From Sequoia sempervirens (lineage: Eukaryota > Streptophyta > Pinopsida > Cupressales > Cupressaceae), in the NCBI GenBank assembly GCA_007258455.2, contig VDFB02275654.1:1-64000 (forward strand): 64,000 nucleotides of DNA, in the 5' to 3' direction. A program made the position numbers and the translations under genes. How positions within the stretch are numbered: the first letter of the stretch is position 1; each line of letters starts with the position of its first letter. Of the stretch, positions 10,827 through 23,578 are shown one piece after another. The notes under the pieces were generated by a model. That model made no database searches. It worked only from the letters and a program-made list of their open reading frames with translations, and was not told the DNA's origin.

Positions 10827-11460
10827 TTAATTGTTAATGTTATTGCAGCTTTGGGCTTCATACTTCCTTATTTATTTGTGATTATCTAATGGCAACATAT
10901 CTCTAAGATGGCTGACCTCCTTTGTAATCATATTTATTATTATTTGTAATTTTCTTGGTGGCCGACTCAGCATTTATTTGTAATTATATTTTCTCTTTTG
11001 ATGGCCGACCTAGTTCTTGTAGAGGTGCAACCTCTCTATCAATATGTATATATAGAAGGTCATTTCACTCCATTTTATCATCAAGAAAGTTTGATTATTC
11101 CTTCTCTCAAGTGTGATTTCTATCAAGAGTAGATCCTTCCTTCTAGTGCGAATTTCTTTGAAGGCAAATTGTGAATCTTTACAAGTGCAGATTTGTGTAC
11201 AAGGAAGGGCAAATTGTTATCTGTTGTTACAGCCATTGTTGGTGTTGAATATTGGCCTTGTGTGTGGCCACATTGTAAATTGTATTGTTGCCATTACATG
11301 TATATAAGAGATATATATTTGTTGGGTTTTTCTCCCTCAAGAGGAGGATTTTCCCAGGGTATCTGATGTGTTATTGTGTCTGATTTTTAACTCTATATAT
11401 GTAGGTTAGGAGAACACACTCAAATCTGATATATCCTTTATTTGACTACCCATGGAGGTC
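10827..11460 (+). repeat. LTR-like fragment of another retrotransposon
   Basis: This unit has the layout of a plant LTR. It carries a TATA box (TATATATAGAAGG, about 11,046), a following leader-like stretch with TTCACTCCATTTTATCATCAAG, and a U5-like end with GGGTTTTTCTCCCTC and TTTTCCCAGGGTATCTG. No gag, primer-binding site or second copy is in the window. It may be a solo LTR or a truncated element that replaced the end of the Copia-1 LTR. Confidence 0.45.
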
Positions 11461-13259
11461 AAAAGACCAAAATAGGGGCTTGACCATTTTGGTAAGCTTT
11501 CTAACTGCAACTTCCCTTCTTTTTGTTTCATCTACATGAGTTTTGGTAATTTTTTCATTTGAAGGTTTCAAATTCTTAAATCCTTCCATTTAATTATTTA
11601 ATCTATATTAATATTATTGGGATCGTTTAACTATTACTCTATAGTTTTTTGGTCATTTCCCATATCTAGTCAATGTATTTTTGATATTTTTGTATGCAAG
11701 ATTATAGATTTAAATATGTTTATATTTTTGTTGGATTTAAATGATAGCATGAGCCTATGAACTAAAACATGGTTGTGTCAAGGTCTAGTAAGTGTGATTT
11801 AGTATCAATTAAATTTTTGGTTTGTTCTTGTCATTTCTATTCTAAAATCACATTTTACTAGTAACATGCACTATTATATTTTATTAGTAATTAATTTACC
11901 AAATTTCATGCTCCTTTTAGTCATTATTTTTCCTTATTTTTATAAACAAAAATACAAAAATAATACTAGCTTTCAATTTCATTTGTTTTAATTAGGTTTG
12001 ACTATTAGTCTAGCTAGAACATTAGCGTGGTGTATAGTTAATCTATTTTGACATTCTAAGTAGTTTAATTTATAGATTTTTTAAAATTTCCATTAGATTC
12101 ATTCTTATTGGCATGAAAAATCCATGCCACTTCCATTAGATTTAAAATTACTAAGGATGGCCAAATGGAGGCCAATGGTGAAAACTCGAAAGCGCACCAA
12201 AGATTGGCAACATAAAGAACACAATCCAACCAAGATATAAGAAGATAATATTCATCAAAAGATATGTGAAAAATAAACAACCAACTTGTGAAAAGTACAA
12301 AGAGGCATATTAATAAAGAGTGACATGTCCCTAGACTTAATCATGTGCATACATGAAAGACATATATGATATATAGAATGTAAGATAGGAGAAAATAGTA
12401 GTATATGAGATACAAAAGAAAAGGAAATACATGTAAGAGAAAGAGAGAAAAATATGAGCCATGACATGTAATTCAAAAAGACCTTGTATAATAATGAAGA
12501 TACATTGATGATTGTGTTATGTGTAAGAGATAAATGTAGAAATATTTATATTTTAATTGATTTGTTTTCTACTCCACCACACTACTTAATTCACCACACA
12601 AGTTCTAATCCTTCTTTTATCCTCCATACCAATGTATAAATACAACTTTAAAGAGCATAAGCACATAATTCTAATATGTTCTCCCTATTTGGCCAATATT
12701 TTGGTTTCATTGTCAAGACTATGGTGATTGGTAAGGGAAGATTAGATCTTATAACAAAAGTATTTATAGTAATAAAGGTTTCAATAGTAAAATATTATAA
12801 ATAGAAAGGAGACAACTTTGATGTTTTGTGATAAGATACATTAGGTCTTATCCTATGAGAGGGTTAGGCTTCTAGGGGATGATGAGTGGAAGGGGAATTC
12901 TAAAAGGGATCCCAAAGTGATGTGCTTTCTAATTCAAATTCTAAAATGAGAAATTAGGGATTAATACAAGGATTAATGAAATTCCAAATTAAAAACGCCC
13001 ATGATAAAAGGAGATAACAAGAGATCAAGATAAATTGTGGAAGAGATCAAGATGGCTATGGAAATTAACATGGAAGAAAAGAGATTGAAACAATTCCAAT
13101 AGAGACATAAAATATATTGCAAGAGAATGGAGAAAGTTAGGGAAGATGAATTGAAGAACACCAAGAAGGTTAATATGGAGAATTATCTGAATTATGAGAA
13201 TGCTAATAATTTTAAGAATTTTTAAAATATTATGACTGTGGAGAGTGTTGATACTATAC
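11461..13259. other. No gene seen; AT-rich, unassigned
   Basis: I find no domain on either strand. The stretch 13,000-13,250 is purine-rich on the plus strand and encodes charged peptides (MEINMEEKRLKQFQ). It could be the eroded part of the LINE that becomes recognisable at about 13,260. Confidence 0.4.
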
Positions 13260-15915
13260 CAGTAGAGGGATAGATAAATATTGCACCACTAATTAACAAT
13301 GACACCCTTGAGAAATTAAATACCCATATTAGCCCCACAATTAGAGGAATTTGTCTCCTAATCAAGAGAGATTGCTAAATTCTTAGTTTGCAAATGATAC
13401 AACTTTATTTGTTGGCTTTGAAAAAGATAATTTTTATAATATGATTAAGAGACTAAATATTTTTTGTGATGCTTTTAGGGCTAGAACCTTATATCATAAG
13501 TCTAAAATTTTAACCCGGTACCATACCCCTATGGATTGGCTTGTTGGGGAAAAATGGAAATGGGGAGGGTCAAATAAGATTATTAAATATTTGGGCATTC
13601 CATTCTTTATTAAAACCTCCTTGAAGGATGTGTGGGAATGGTTATTCTTAAAGGTGGAAAAGAAAATCTTAAAATGGAAATTCCAAGTGCTATCACTTGC
13701 AAGGAGACTTCAAGTTACTCAAAAAATTAGCTTCCTACACAATTTGTTACTCTTTAGGCTGGCTATTTGGTAGTGAATAGTTTGATAAGCTTCAAAGGGA
13801 TCTTAGAGACTTTATGTGATAAGATAGGAAAGGTAATAAGAAAAGACACACCATGAACTAGAAGTGGTGTTGTTTCCCAAAGATAAAAGAGGGAATTGAT
13901 CTAAAAGACTTGAAAATTCAAGGTATTGTATTGGTGGTCAATGGGTTTTAAAAATCCATTAATAGCCCTAAATCATGGAAGATTTTGTTTAGGAATAATA
14001 TTTCTTTCTCAAATCTACAAAAAGGAAGAGAATTGTCTACACTTCATAGTCATGGCCTAATATTTGGAAAGTTTTTTGTTATACCCTTTGGGTCCAATGT
14101 GTTCCATAGCATTTGGAAAGCTTGGGAGTCCATGAAAAAATTGTACAAAACACTGAGGTTGTTACAGTTAAGAGTTGAGTTGGTCGTTATTCTTAAAAGA
14201 CCGAACTGTCGGGTATCCACTACCATTCTAGATTAAGGATCCATGGGAGGTTGTTAAACCATGTCATGAATCATGTGGTCAGTGTTGATTGAGGGTTGGA
14301 AGCCTCGAGCTTCCAATAATACCCCCAACATGACCATGAGATTCAAACCCGTAACCCCCGCTCTGATATCACTTGTTGGGAGTTGAGTTGGCCGATATTC
14401 CCAAAAGGTCAACCTTTCAGGAATTTCTACCATCCCAGATTAAGGATCCATGGGAGGCTATTAAACCATGTCATGAATCATGTGGTTAGTGTTGACTGAG
14501 GGGTTGAAGCATCGAGCTTCCAATAGTTTGTAAGAATGAAAGTAAGTTCACATCATTCAAATTTGTTTCATGGAACTTAGACTAGAACAATAAGTTGTTG
14601 GCTCTTACCTAGGGCTATTCTACCAAAGCTTGGGATTTTAAAGGAATTTCTTGTTTCAAAGGTATTTTTGTTAATGGAAAGCTTAAGAGCTAGAAAAGTT
14701 TGAAAAATGAATTCAAATTTTTTGATAAAAAAATAACTTATACTGCTATGCAAAAAGCTTTGTATGGTGTTAAATTTCTTGTGTCCCTCTCAATGAATTC
14801 TAACATATTGATGAAATTTCACCGGCTAGATGACACTATTTCTTATCAAATGACTACAAAAAATATTTACTACATAATTATTGACTTGAAGGAAATACAT
14901 GATTGTCATAATAGGAACTAGAACCTAGATTGGTCTTAAAGTAAATGGTCTCATGTTTTAAAGTCGATTTGGTCGGGTAAAACTAAACCTAAGAAAACCT
15001 ATTTTGGATGGTTCCTTGTTTTAAAAAAGTTACTAGTTAATGTTGAGTTGAGTTATCTGGAACGAGTGTTCGTCCTAGAGTTTGTCAATTGTGTAATCAA
15101 TTAGAAATATTTGAGCATCTTTTATTTACTTGTCAACATGCCTTGTATTTGTGGTCTTCTTTCCTTGGAAGCAAGCTGGGCTAGGAATATAAAGAGGGAT
15201 TTAATTGTTTTTTAAGTATTATTTGGTTATGCGAATTCTTTTTTTGTTCCTCTTAATGAATTTTGGATTGTTTTAGATAATGAAGTTTTGTGGAAAATTT
15301 AGAAAAGGAATGAAGAGATGTTTCAAGGCATAAGGAGAGGAATTATTGAGATTCAATGTGAGCTCATGAGAAATATCATTTTGCATTTTTTCATGGTTCT
15401 AAAAATTACAAAAGATAGGTTCTTCATCCTACTATAAGAAGTTCGTACAATTGTATACAAGGAGGAGATAAAAATGCTAACTTTTTGCCCCAAGAAAGAA
15501 AATATTTGAACAATGAAGAGTTGAACAAATCAAGGAAGTATATGCATGATTATAATATCCCCAAACCAATCAAAAAGAGAAAAACATAGGCTATAGTTAA
15601 GAACAGTTTTGAGCTAGTGGTTACAAACTTGGATTTTGAAGATGAAGTTGAGTCATTGATTCAATCTTATGGCTATGATAAAATGGACTATAGTAGCAAC
15701 AAGCATTGTTTCTGGGAATAATATTTTTTTATTATACATTTATTTTTTATTTATAATTATTTATAGATGATGTAACACTTATGAATCTAGTGGTTGGTTG
15801 TAGCCAATTTGATAATGTATTATATTTTGACTAGAGTAGAGGCTCCTATATTGTATGATCTCCTCTTTGTTAACAATTTTTGACATAAAAAAATAAAATA
15901 AATAAATAAACAAAT
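13260..15915 (+). pseudogene. LINE ORF2 relic: end of reverse transcriptase to 3' tail
   Basis: Recognisable from the RT catalytic box near 13,395, FANDTTLFVGFEKDNFYNM, where the family has FADD; the second catalytic aspartate is asparagine. Downstream are the WKWGGSNKIIKYLGIPF and SLARRLQVTQKISFLH blocks typical of plant LINEs. Degraded C-terminal sequence continues to about 15,480. The 3' end reads 'ctttgttaacaatttttgaca' followed by A-rich (AAAT)n from about 15,888. The 5' half (ORF1, endonuclease, most of RT) is absent or unrecognisable. A TRIM sits inside at 14,166-14,525. No target duplication was identified. Confidence 0.75.
14166..14525 (-). mobile_element. TRIM element 1 (360 bp, minus strand)
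   Basis: Two direct repeats, 14,166-14,318 and 14,374-14,525 (about 152 bp each), flank a 55-bp core. Read on the minus strand, the LTRs run TATTGGAAGC...CTCCCAACA. Immediately after the first LTR comes AGTGATATCAGAGC (14,360-14,373), close to the tRNA-iMet primer site. Just before the second LTR is a purine run, TGTTGGGGGT (14,321-14,330), as a polypurine tract. There is no coding capacity. LTRs, primer site and polypurine tract in under 400 bp define terminal-repeat retrotransposons in miniature. Flanks GTTAC and GTTTG agree only in part, so the target duplication is uncertain. Confidence 0.82.
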
Positions 15916-16100
15916 ACCCATATCAACAAAACAAATGGATATGTGATCTAATTAGCAAAGTGGATGGAGTATGATAAATTTAATTTCATTGAAGGGAGGG
16001 ATTGGGAGTTGTAGTGCTCAACCAGGGCATGAGAGCAAGGGTGCTCTACCATTTGATATTTTGACTCAACAACCATGCTCTAAACTAGATATGTAAAATA

Positions 16101-17031
16101 TGTTCGGATTAGGGTGTCTCAACCTTAGAGTCCTAGCACTTAATTATTATTATGTGATGTAATTATTTATTTTATAATGTTAACATGCCTACCGAAATTT
16201 TTGTCACATTGTGGGACCTGTCAATGATGTGGCATCCGAAATGGAAAGTGACATGTGAAATTTGTACGTTAAATTAGTAGAGGTAGGTGTCCACTTTGGA
16301 GGACCTAGATTTGTGCCTAAATTGGTGGCATTTGTCATAAGTTACTATGTAATAGGCTAAGACAACTTGCTATGTTAGGTTATGATAGATTATGATGGTA
16401 GAAGAGTCATGAATGATAGATTTCCAGTTAACTATGACAGGTGGGACCCATGTGATGAGGGTTACTACACATGCAAGGTATTTGCATGCATGTAGGCTCA
16501 TTGCATGTGTAGTGGTGGCTAACTTTATGGGATAGGTATTGATTTTGGAAGATTTCATAATTTATGAGTTTTGATTATGACAACATGTCATAATGAACTC
16601 ATGTTCACACCTTAGATGTGGCATATCCTTTTGGAAAATTTTTGGTGCCTTGTTTCATGTTGATGCATTATAAATACTTAAAAATTTAGTTCATTTTGAA
16701 AGTGACAAGTTGACGAAATATTACATGTTGTTATGCTATCGAAATTATTCTAGATTTATGTTGTAGTGTGAAGACTCTTGAGATTGTATTGTAACTAATA
16801 TTGTTGTTGATAATACAAGTTGAGCCATGTGATTTGGAGTGTGGGTTTTTTCCCGAAAGGGTTTTCCCACATAAACATTGTTATGGTTTGCCTTGTTATT
16901 TATGTTGTTTAAATTTTGTATGTGCATATTTCTAAATTTATAACTATTAGAGGTGTTAAAATAAATTTTTGTAACTCTCCCCTACTTATATTAGTGTAGG
17001 AAGTTGCTTCCACTTACCCAACTTCCTTTCA
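16101..17031 (+). repeat. Copia-2 5' LTR
   Basis: It starts TGTTCGGATTAGGGTGTCTC and ends CTTCCTTTCA. The 3' copy starts TGTTGGGATTAAGGTGTC and ends CTTCCTATCA. A duplicated 'catgcaagg/catgcatgtagg' stretch near 16,470-16,500 is shorter in the 3' copy. Confidence 0.93.
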
Positions 17032-17032
17032 G

Positions 17033-17046
17033 TTGGTATTAGAGCT
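17033..17046 (+). promoter_or_regulatory. Copia-2 primer-binding site
   Basis: TTGGTATTAGAGCT follows the 5' LTR by one base. It differs by one base (TATTAG for TATCAG) from the usual tRNA-iMet complement. Confidence 0.8.
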
Positions 17047-17153
17047 TGGTAAGCTTTGATTCTTTTGTTAGGTTTGAAGGGTTTTTTGAGTTGATCATTT
17101 TTTTAGTGGGAGTTTTGTATAAGTGTGTTTCATGACCTTGTTGCAGGAAAAAG

Positions 17154-17935
17154 ATGGCAAGCACATCTAAAAGAATTGAAATGGATAATTTTAAAGGAAA
17201 AAACTTTGAACTTTGGAAGTTAAAAATGGAGGATATGCTCATCGACAAAGATCTATGGGTTGCAATATCTGGAACTAAACTAGCTACAACATCCCATAAT
17301 GATTTGGATCTTATGGATAGGAAATACTAGGGTTTGATCAGACTATTTGGTTGTTTTTATCCTCTTGAATGTCCATGAAGAGAAAATTGCAAAATCCCTT
17401 TGGAAGAAACTTGGAGGCGTTTATCAAGCTAAATCCCTAGTAAACAAATTGTTCCTAAGAAAGAATTTGTATTCTCTGAATATGGAAGATGGAAGATTTG
17501 TGGTAGATCACCTGAATGCATTCAACATGTTTATAGATCATCTAGGGTATATTGGAGATAAGATTGAAGAATAGGATCATTACATGCTCTTGTTATGTTC
17601 ATTGTCAGACTCATGGGACCACCTAGTAATGGCTATTGGAAGTACAACAACCAGTTTTAAGATGGATGAGGTGGTTTCTTCATTGTTATTTGAAGAGATG
17701 TGGAGAAAGTCTTTTGAGATGGATAAGAAGGCCCTTATTGTTCATGGTAGATCTAAGTCAAAATCTCCAGGGAGATCTAAGTCTCCTGGCATATTCAAGG
17801 TGAAGTTTTAGAACTATGGAAAAACTAGTCACTTTAGAAAAGAGTGCAAGGAAGAGAAGAAGAAGAAAGGTAAAAATAATTTCTCATATTTTGACTCTAA
17901 TAAATCCTCTTAGGATGATGTAGATGCATTTTTCG
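17154..17935 (+). pseudogene. Copia-2 gag relic
   Basis: The ATG at 17,154 opens MASTSKRIEMDNFKGKNFEL, the copia gag N-terminus, followed by WKLKMEDMLIDKDLW. A stop near 17,329 is followed by a frameshift into 17,347-17,574 and 17,584-17,811, whose reading LLLCSLSDSWDHLVMAIG is a conserved gag block. The zinc knuckle near 17,805-17,850 reads NYGKTSHFRKEC: both N-terminal cysteines are lost while the H and last C remain. The nucleocapsid would not bind zinc. Confidence 0.85.
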
Positions 17936-17954
17936 TAGGCTTGGAAACTCATGC

Positions 17955-19160
17955 ATCAGAAGATGTGTGGTTGATATACTTAGGTGATTCCTTCCACATG
18001 ACCTCTCACAGAGGATGGTTCTCAAAGTATTAAGAGTACGATGGTGGTAAGGTGTATCTAGGTGATGAATCTCACCTGAAGATCGTTGGCCATGGAAGAG
18101 TCAAAATTAGATTCCCTGATGGAAGAGTGAAGGGGATTGATGGTGTCTTGCATATCTTGGGTTTGACATGAAACATACTTTTTTTGAGTAAACTCAATGA
18201 TTCAGGAGTGCAAGTTATTTTCTTAAGTGGAGGATGTAAGATGATAAGAGGATCTATGGTGTTGGCTAAGGGTATTTGGATTGAAACCTTGTACAAGTTG
18301 GATGCATACATGGTTCGATGCAATATTTATTTTGATACACAAAAGAACAGACCTTTGGATTCTTCATCCTCACCATTAGATCATGCAGAGAAGAAGTTTG
18401 TTGCAGCTACATCTAGTGGTCATGTATTTTGGGTACCTAAAGGTGCTCATTCCATGGAAATGAAGCATCTTGTGGTGAAGACAATGTTATGGCACCAATT
18501 ACTTGTCATATCGGTGAGAAGGTTCCTAGAGCCCTAAAAAATAAGATCCTTGTTGAAGGCCTTGATGATTGTAATCTTGAGTTTGAATTTTGCAAACAAT
18601 ATGTTTATGGAAAAGAACACTGTGTTTCTTTTTACTCTAGTTCTCATAAGTCTTTTGGTGTTTTGGACTATGTTTGTGCAGATGTGTTTGGTCCTGTGAA
18701 TATTCCTTCGTTGTCAAAATCTATATATTTTGTTTCTTTCATAGATGATTATAGTGGAAGGACTTTCATTTATTTCCTTAGGAGTAAATATGAAGTCTTT
18801 AGTCAATTTAAGGAGTTTAAAGGCAATCAAACTAGTAGAAATATTAAATGTTTTAGAACTGATAATAGTGATGATTTTTGTTCGGCGGAGTTTGGAAAGT
18901 TCTATGAAGAGCACAGGATTGAGAGACATAAGAAAACTCAATACACCCCATAGCAAAATGGAGTCTTAGAGAGGATGAATAAGATGTTGATGGAGATGGC
19001 TTAGAGTATGCTAAGTGGTGTTGGCCTTGAGAAAAAAATTTGGGCTAAAGTGGTAGCCACTACTTGTTATTTAATCAATAGATCTCATACATCGGTGCTT
19101 GTTGAAAAGACACCCATAGAGGCATGGTCTAGTAAAATCCTTCATTGAGACGTCTCAGAG
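17955..19160 (+). pseudogene. Copia-2 protease and integrase relic
   Basis: The protease site reads VWLIYLGDSFHMTSHRGWF where the family has LDSGCS.HM; the catalytic aspartate is tyrosine. The integrase core (18,489-18,953) has VCADVFGPVNIP, SFIDDYSGRTFIYFLRSKYE and RTDNSDDFCSAEF, then NGVLERMNKMLMEMA after a stop. All three acidic catalytic positions (D, D, E) are present, unlike Copia-1. Stops near 18,031, 18,170, 18,538, 18,954 and 19,003 kill the frame. Confidence 0.85.
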
Positions 19161-19599
19161 TATTTGGTTGTGAATCTTATGCTCATGTTTTGATTGAAAA
19201 GAGGTCTAAATAGGAGAACAAGGTAGTCAAGTGTATCTTTATTAAATATGGTGTCAGTGTGAAGGGGTACAAGCTTTGGGATCTAGAGGCCTAGAAGGTT
19301 CTCTATAGAAGAAGTGTAATTTCAGAGAGATGAAACCTTCCACTATTGATCTAGAGGCAGAGAAAGAGGATAAATAGAAGAAGGAGGTAGTTCAAATTCC
19401 ACCTACTCCGATGAAAGGTGAACTACACACTCCTATATGACCTGATGATGAGGAGAACTCAAGCAAATCTAAAAGTTATAAATAAAAAGAAGGACGTCAA
19501 CCCCAACAATTGAGGAGGTCTACTTGTGTTAGGCGGCAATTGGAAAGGTTTAGTTATTCATTATTGGATTCTAGTTATAATTTTTTCTTTGATTTCTAA

Positions 19600-21190
19600 T
19601 ACTAATGAGCCTGGGACTATTTAAAGAGGCTATGGGTATGAGCGATGCAGATTCCTAGATGAAATCCATGGATGAGGAGATGGTTGCTTTGAAGAAAAAC
19701 AAGACTTGGGATCTAGTACCTTTGTCTGTTAAATGAAAACCTGTTGGTTGTAAATGGGTGTTCAAGAAGAAGTGTGGTCCTAATGGTGATGTTGAGAAGC
19801 ATAAGGCACAATTGGTTGCTAAGGGGTACTCTCAAGTAGAGTTAATTGACTATGGTGAGATATTCTCTCCTAATGTGAAGCTGACATCTATCTAGTTCTT
19901 GTTATCACTTACAACAACATATGATTTAGAAGTGGAACAAATGGATGTGAAGACAACATTCCTTTGTAGTGACTTGGAGGAAAATATTTACATGTCACAG
20001 CTAGAGCATTTTGTTGTCAAAGGTAAATAAAATCTGGTTTGCAAATTGAATAAGTCTTTATATGGTTTGAAACAGTCTCTTAGAATGTGGTACCAGAAGT
20101 TCGATACCTATGTGTTATTATTGGGATTTATGAGATCTAAATCTAACCATTATGTGTATTATAAATCTAAAAATGGTTGTATTCTCATTATTGTTTTATA
20201 TGTAGATGATATGTTATTTATTGAGAATGATAAAAATATGATTTCAGATTTAAAGTCTTAGTTTTCTGCACAGTTTGAGATGAAAGATTTAGGTGCAACT
20301 AGGCATATTTTGGGGATAGAGATCAGAAGATACATAGCTAACAGAAAGCTTTGGTTAAGCCAGAGAAAGTATGTGAACTCAATGTTGGAGAGATTTAACA
20401 TGAAAAATTGTGGATAGTTAGTTGTTCCTCTGATGCAAGGAAAAATATTTTTATGAATGATTGTCCAAAGTCTCCTACTGATATGAAGGACATGACCAGA
20501 GTACTATATATGATTATTGTTGGCAGTTTGATGTATGCTATAGTTTGTACGAGACTTGACATTTCCCAAGTAATGGGAGTCCTTAGTCGATTTATGGTTA
20601 ATCTTGGATGGGTACATTGGGATGTAGTTAAGGGAGTGTTCAAGTACTTGTAAGGTAATTTCAAGTATGCCTTGTGTTTTCATGGTTATCCTACTGGACC
20701 TCAGCACTCAATGAGAATTTTTGGATATTTGGATTCAAATTGGGCAGGTGACATTGATAGTAGAAGATCCACCAGTGGTTGTGTGTTTATGATGTTTGGT
20801 GGTGCTATTAGTTGGATGAGTAAGTAATAGGTTGTAATCACTTTATCCATGATAGAATTAGAGTACATGACAGCTACACATGCTTGTAAGGAATCCATTT
20901 GGCTTAAGAGATTGTGTTATGATATTGGTTTAGATGCAGGACAAATTACTATTTGTTGTGACAATTAGAGTGCCATTTATTTAGCAAAGGATCCTACCTT
21001 CCATCCCAAAACAAAGAACATTGATATTTAGAATCATTTTGTTCATGATATGGTAGAAGATGGGAAGGTCAACTTGGAGAAGGTTGACACTTTGGAGAAT
21101 ATTGCAAATGCAAAACCAATGAGCACATAGAAGTTTAGATGGTGTTTTGATTCCATGGGCCTTGAGCAGATGATTTCATATGAATCTTTA
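19600..21190 (+). pseudogene. Copia-2 reverse transcriptase and RNase H relic
   Basis: RT blocks include VGCKWVFKKKCGPNGDVEKH, QLVAKGYSQVELIDYGEIFS, EQMDVKTTFL, NKSLYGLKQSLRMWYQKFD and the active site YVDDM at 20,199-20,213. RNase H follows with IVGSLMYAIVCTRLDISQVM, a degraded DSNWAGDIDSRRSTSG near 20,740 and the ...MTATHACKESIWL block near 20,870. At least six stops are scattered through it. Catalytic RT residues remain readable. Confidence 0.88.
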
Positions 21191-21200
21191 TAGGTCTTTG

Positions 21201-21213
21201 ACAAGTGGGATAA
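21201..21213 (+). promoter_or_regulatory. Copia-2 polypurine tract
   Basis: ACAAGTGGGATAA lies directly before the TGTTGGG start of the 3' LTR. Confidence 0.75.
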
Positions 21214-22140
21214 TGTTGGGATTAAGGTGTCTCAACCTTAGATTCTTAGCATTTAATTATTATTATGTGATGTATTTATTTATTTTATAATATTTATTTG
21301 CCTACCAAAAATTTTGTCACATTATAGGACCTGTTGGTGATGTGGCATCCTACATGGCAAGTGACATGTGAAATTTGTAAGATAAATTAGTGGAGCTAGG
21401 CATCCACTTTGGAGGACCTATATTTGTACCTAAATTGGTGGTATTTTTCATAAGTTACTATGTTATAGGCTATGACAACTTGCTATGTTAGGTTATGATA
21501 GATTATGATGGTAGAAGAGTCATGAATGACAAATTTCTAGTTAACTACGACATGTGGGACCCATGTGATGAGGGTTCCTACACATGCAAGCTCATTGCAT
21601 GTGTAGCAGCAACTAACTTAATGGGATAGGAACTGATTTTGGAAGATTGCATAATTTATGAGTTCTGATTATGACTACATGTCATAATGAACTCATGTTC
21701 ACACCTTGGATGTGGCATATCCTTTTGGAAAGTTTTTGGTGCCTTGTTTCATGTTAAGGAATTATGAATGCTTGTAGACTTAATGCATTTTGAAAGTGAC
21801 AAGTTGAAGAAAGCTCGCATATTGTTATGCTACCAAAATTACTCTAGATTCTTGTCATAGTGTGAAAAATCCTAAGCATTTATATTGAGATTGTATTTTA
21901 ACTGATATTGTTGTTGATAATACAAGTTGAGCTATGTGATTTGAAGTGTTGGCTTTTTCTTGAAAGGGTTTTACCACGTAAATATTATGTTATGGTTTGC
22001 ATTGTTGTTTATGTTGTTTAAATTTTGTATGTGCATCTATTTAAATTTGTAACTATTAAAGGTGTTAAAATAATTTTTTGTAACTCTCCCCTACTTAGAT
22101 TAGTGTAGGAATCTACTTCCACTTACCTAACTTCCTATCA
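21214..22140 (+). repeat. Copia-2 3' LTR
   Basis: Full-length partner of the 5' LTR (927 against 931 bp), ending TCCTATCA and followed at once by the AAATA target copy. Confidence 0.93.
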
Positions 22141-22145
22141 AAATA

Positions 22146-22640
22146 TCAAGGTCATTATTAATAGTGGATTTAAGGGTTAATTAACTCTAGTTACAAAATC
22201 AAAACCTCTCAATTATAGTGTTAAATACTTAGACATTGTGGTAAGCATAAGTGTGGAACTACAAAGAGAAAAGGATGAAAACTTTAAAATTGTAGGAAAG
22301 AGAGAGGATGAAAAGAAATATTAATTAAAGGACATGTTTAATAACCTAGCCAACAACATTATTGAGGTAATTGGATAAATATGGGAAAATCCTATTTATT
22401 TATCAAAAGACCCATATCCTAAACGAAAGTGACACTATGAAGAGGTGAATCCCTAGTTCAAGAGTCACTTCCCATGTCATTTAAGTCAAGAATGGTTCCA
22501 AGTAAGGATATATTTATTCAATCATTTCAAATAGAGGAAGAATAAAAAATAAAAGAGGTGGTAATCTTGTGTGGTAATAAGACTTGAGGAACTATTGTCG
22601 AAGAAAAAACTAAATAGAATGGTTTGTCTCCAAGTTACTA
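22146..22640. other. No gene seen
   Basis: AT-rich sequence with short charged peptides only. It probably belongs to the older retroelement (relic F) into which Copia-2 inserted, because gag-like sequence becomes readable just to the right. Confidence 0.3.
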
Positions 22641-23480
22641 CCTACAATTAGGGCATATTTGGATGGGAGATTATTTGAAACATATGCAAATATAGTAGAG
22701 TTAGCTTCTACGATTGAAGCATAACCTTGGAGGATGGAAAATGAAAGAGAAGAAAGTAGTGAGGTAGATAATATTAAACTATAATTGGAACAACTAAAGA
22801 TTAAATAAGAAATCTAAAAAAGGGAGATATTAATTAGGATGTGATACCTAGCAGAAGAAATAATGTTACTCATTGATAAAATGAAGGACACCTAGGAAAT
22901 TAATTCCTAGTCATGGAGGGAAATAAATGAGCCACAAAATTAAGGGTGAACTTTTTAGAACCTCCAAAGGGTTAAATATTGTCTAATATGACATTTGTGA
23001 AGAATGAGATGATTACCAAAAAGAATATTTCCATTCATTATTGTTATTAAGAGGCAAAGAGGAGCATGAGCCTTGATGTAATTATAGATGTGAAGATAAT
23101 GATCCTTTTCATAGAGGTATGGTGAGAGCCAAAGGAATAATAGAAGGAAACTTCCATAGGTAGGACTATGGATACCCCAAACTAAATAGCGAGACCAACT
23201 CAACATCAACACAATTTAAAATTATGTGAAACCTCAAATCCCAAATGGCTATGGAGATAATTATAGAGATAATAGAAAATATCATAATGATTTAGAGGAC
23301 ATGACAAAGGTAGATACTAAGTTCAAAGGAGAAGAGAGGAGGTCACATTTTATAAATGCATTGAGATAGAGTACTATGCTAATGATTGTAGGGAAGAGAG
23401 AGATAGGGTTTATGGAGTCTTTAGAGATTCTACCCATGCTTCATTTATTTATCCAAAAGTAGTACAATAATATAATAATG
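22640..23480 (+). pseudogene. Relic F: decayed gag-like sequence with zinc-knuckle remnant
   Basis: Several stops interrupt a frame that reads TYANIVELASTIEA near 22,680, then a glutamate/lysine-rich part. Near 23,345-23,393 it reads FYKCIEIEYYANDCR. This looks like a C-x2-C-x4-H-x4-C knuckle (family form CYKCGE.GHYA.DC) in which the first C and the H have been lost. Family placement below 'retroelement gag' is not possible. Confidence 0.4.
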
Positions 23481-23578
23481 GATAGGAAATAACTAAGTGT
23501 GAATATCTATATGTGTAAAATGTGTAAGAGTTGTTGATAAATTATAGAAGAGCTAAGGACCACCTACAACCATGTAAA

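Larger units (their letters stand above)
16101..22140 (+). mobile_element. Copia-2: complete but decayed Ty1/copia element
   Basis: Two LTRs (16,101-17,031 and 21,214-22,140, about 930 bp, TGTT...TCA) enclose gag, protease, integrase, RT and RNase H in copia order. The 5-bp target duplication is perfect: AAATA at 16,096-16,100 and at 22,141-22,145. The sequence differs enough from Copia-1 to be a separate family. Many stops, mostly TAG, break the frame, and both LTRs carry visible independent substitutions, so the insertion is old. Confidence 0.95.

Noticed and set aside
14166..14525. SINE (tRNA-derived) interpretation of the TRIM 1 region, based on GGTTTGAATC and GCTCTGATATCAC
   Set aside because: The two long direct repeats with TG...CA-like ends, and the location of the tRNA-like sequence exactly at the LTR-core junction, fit a primer-binding site and not a SINE head.
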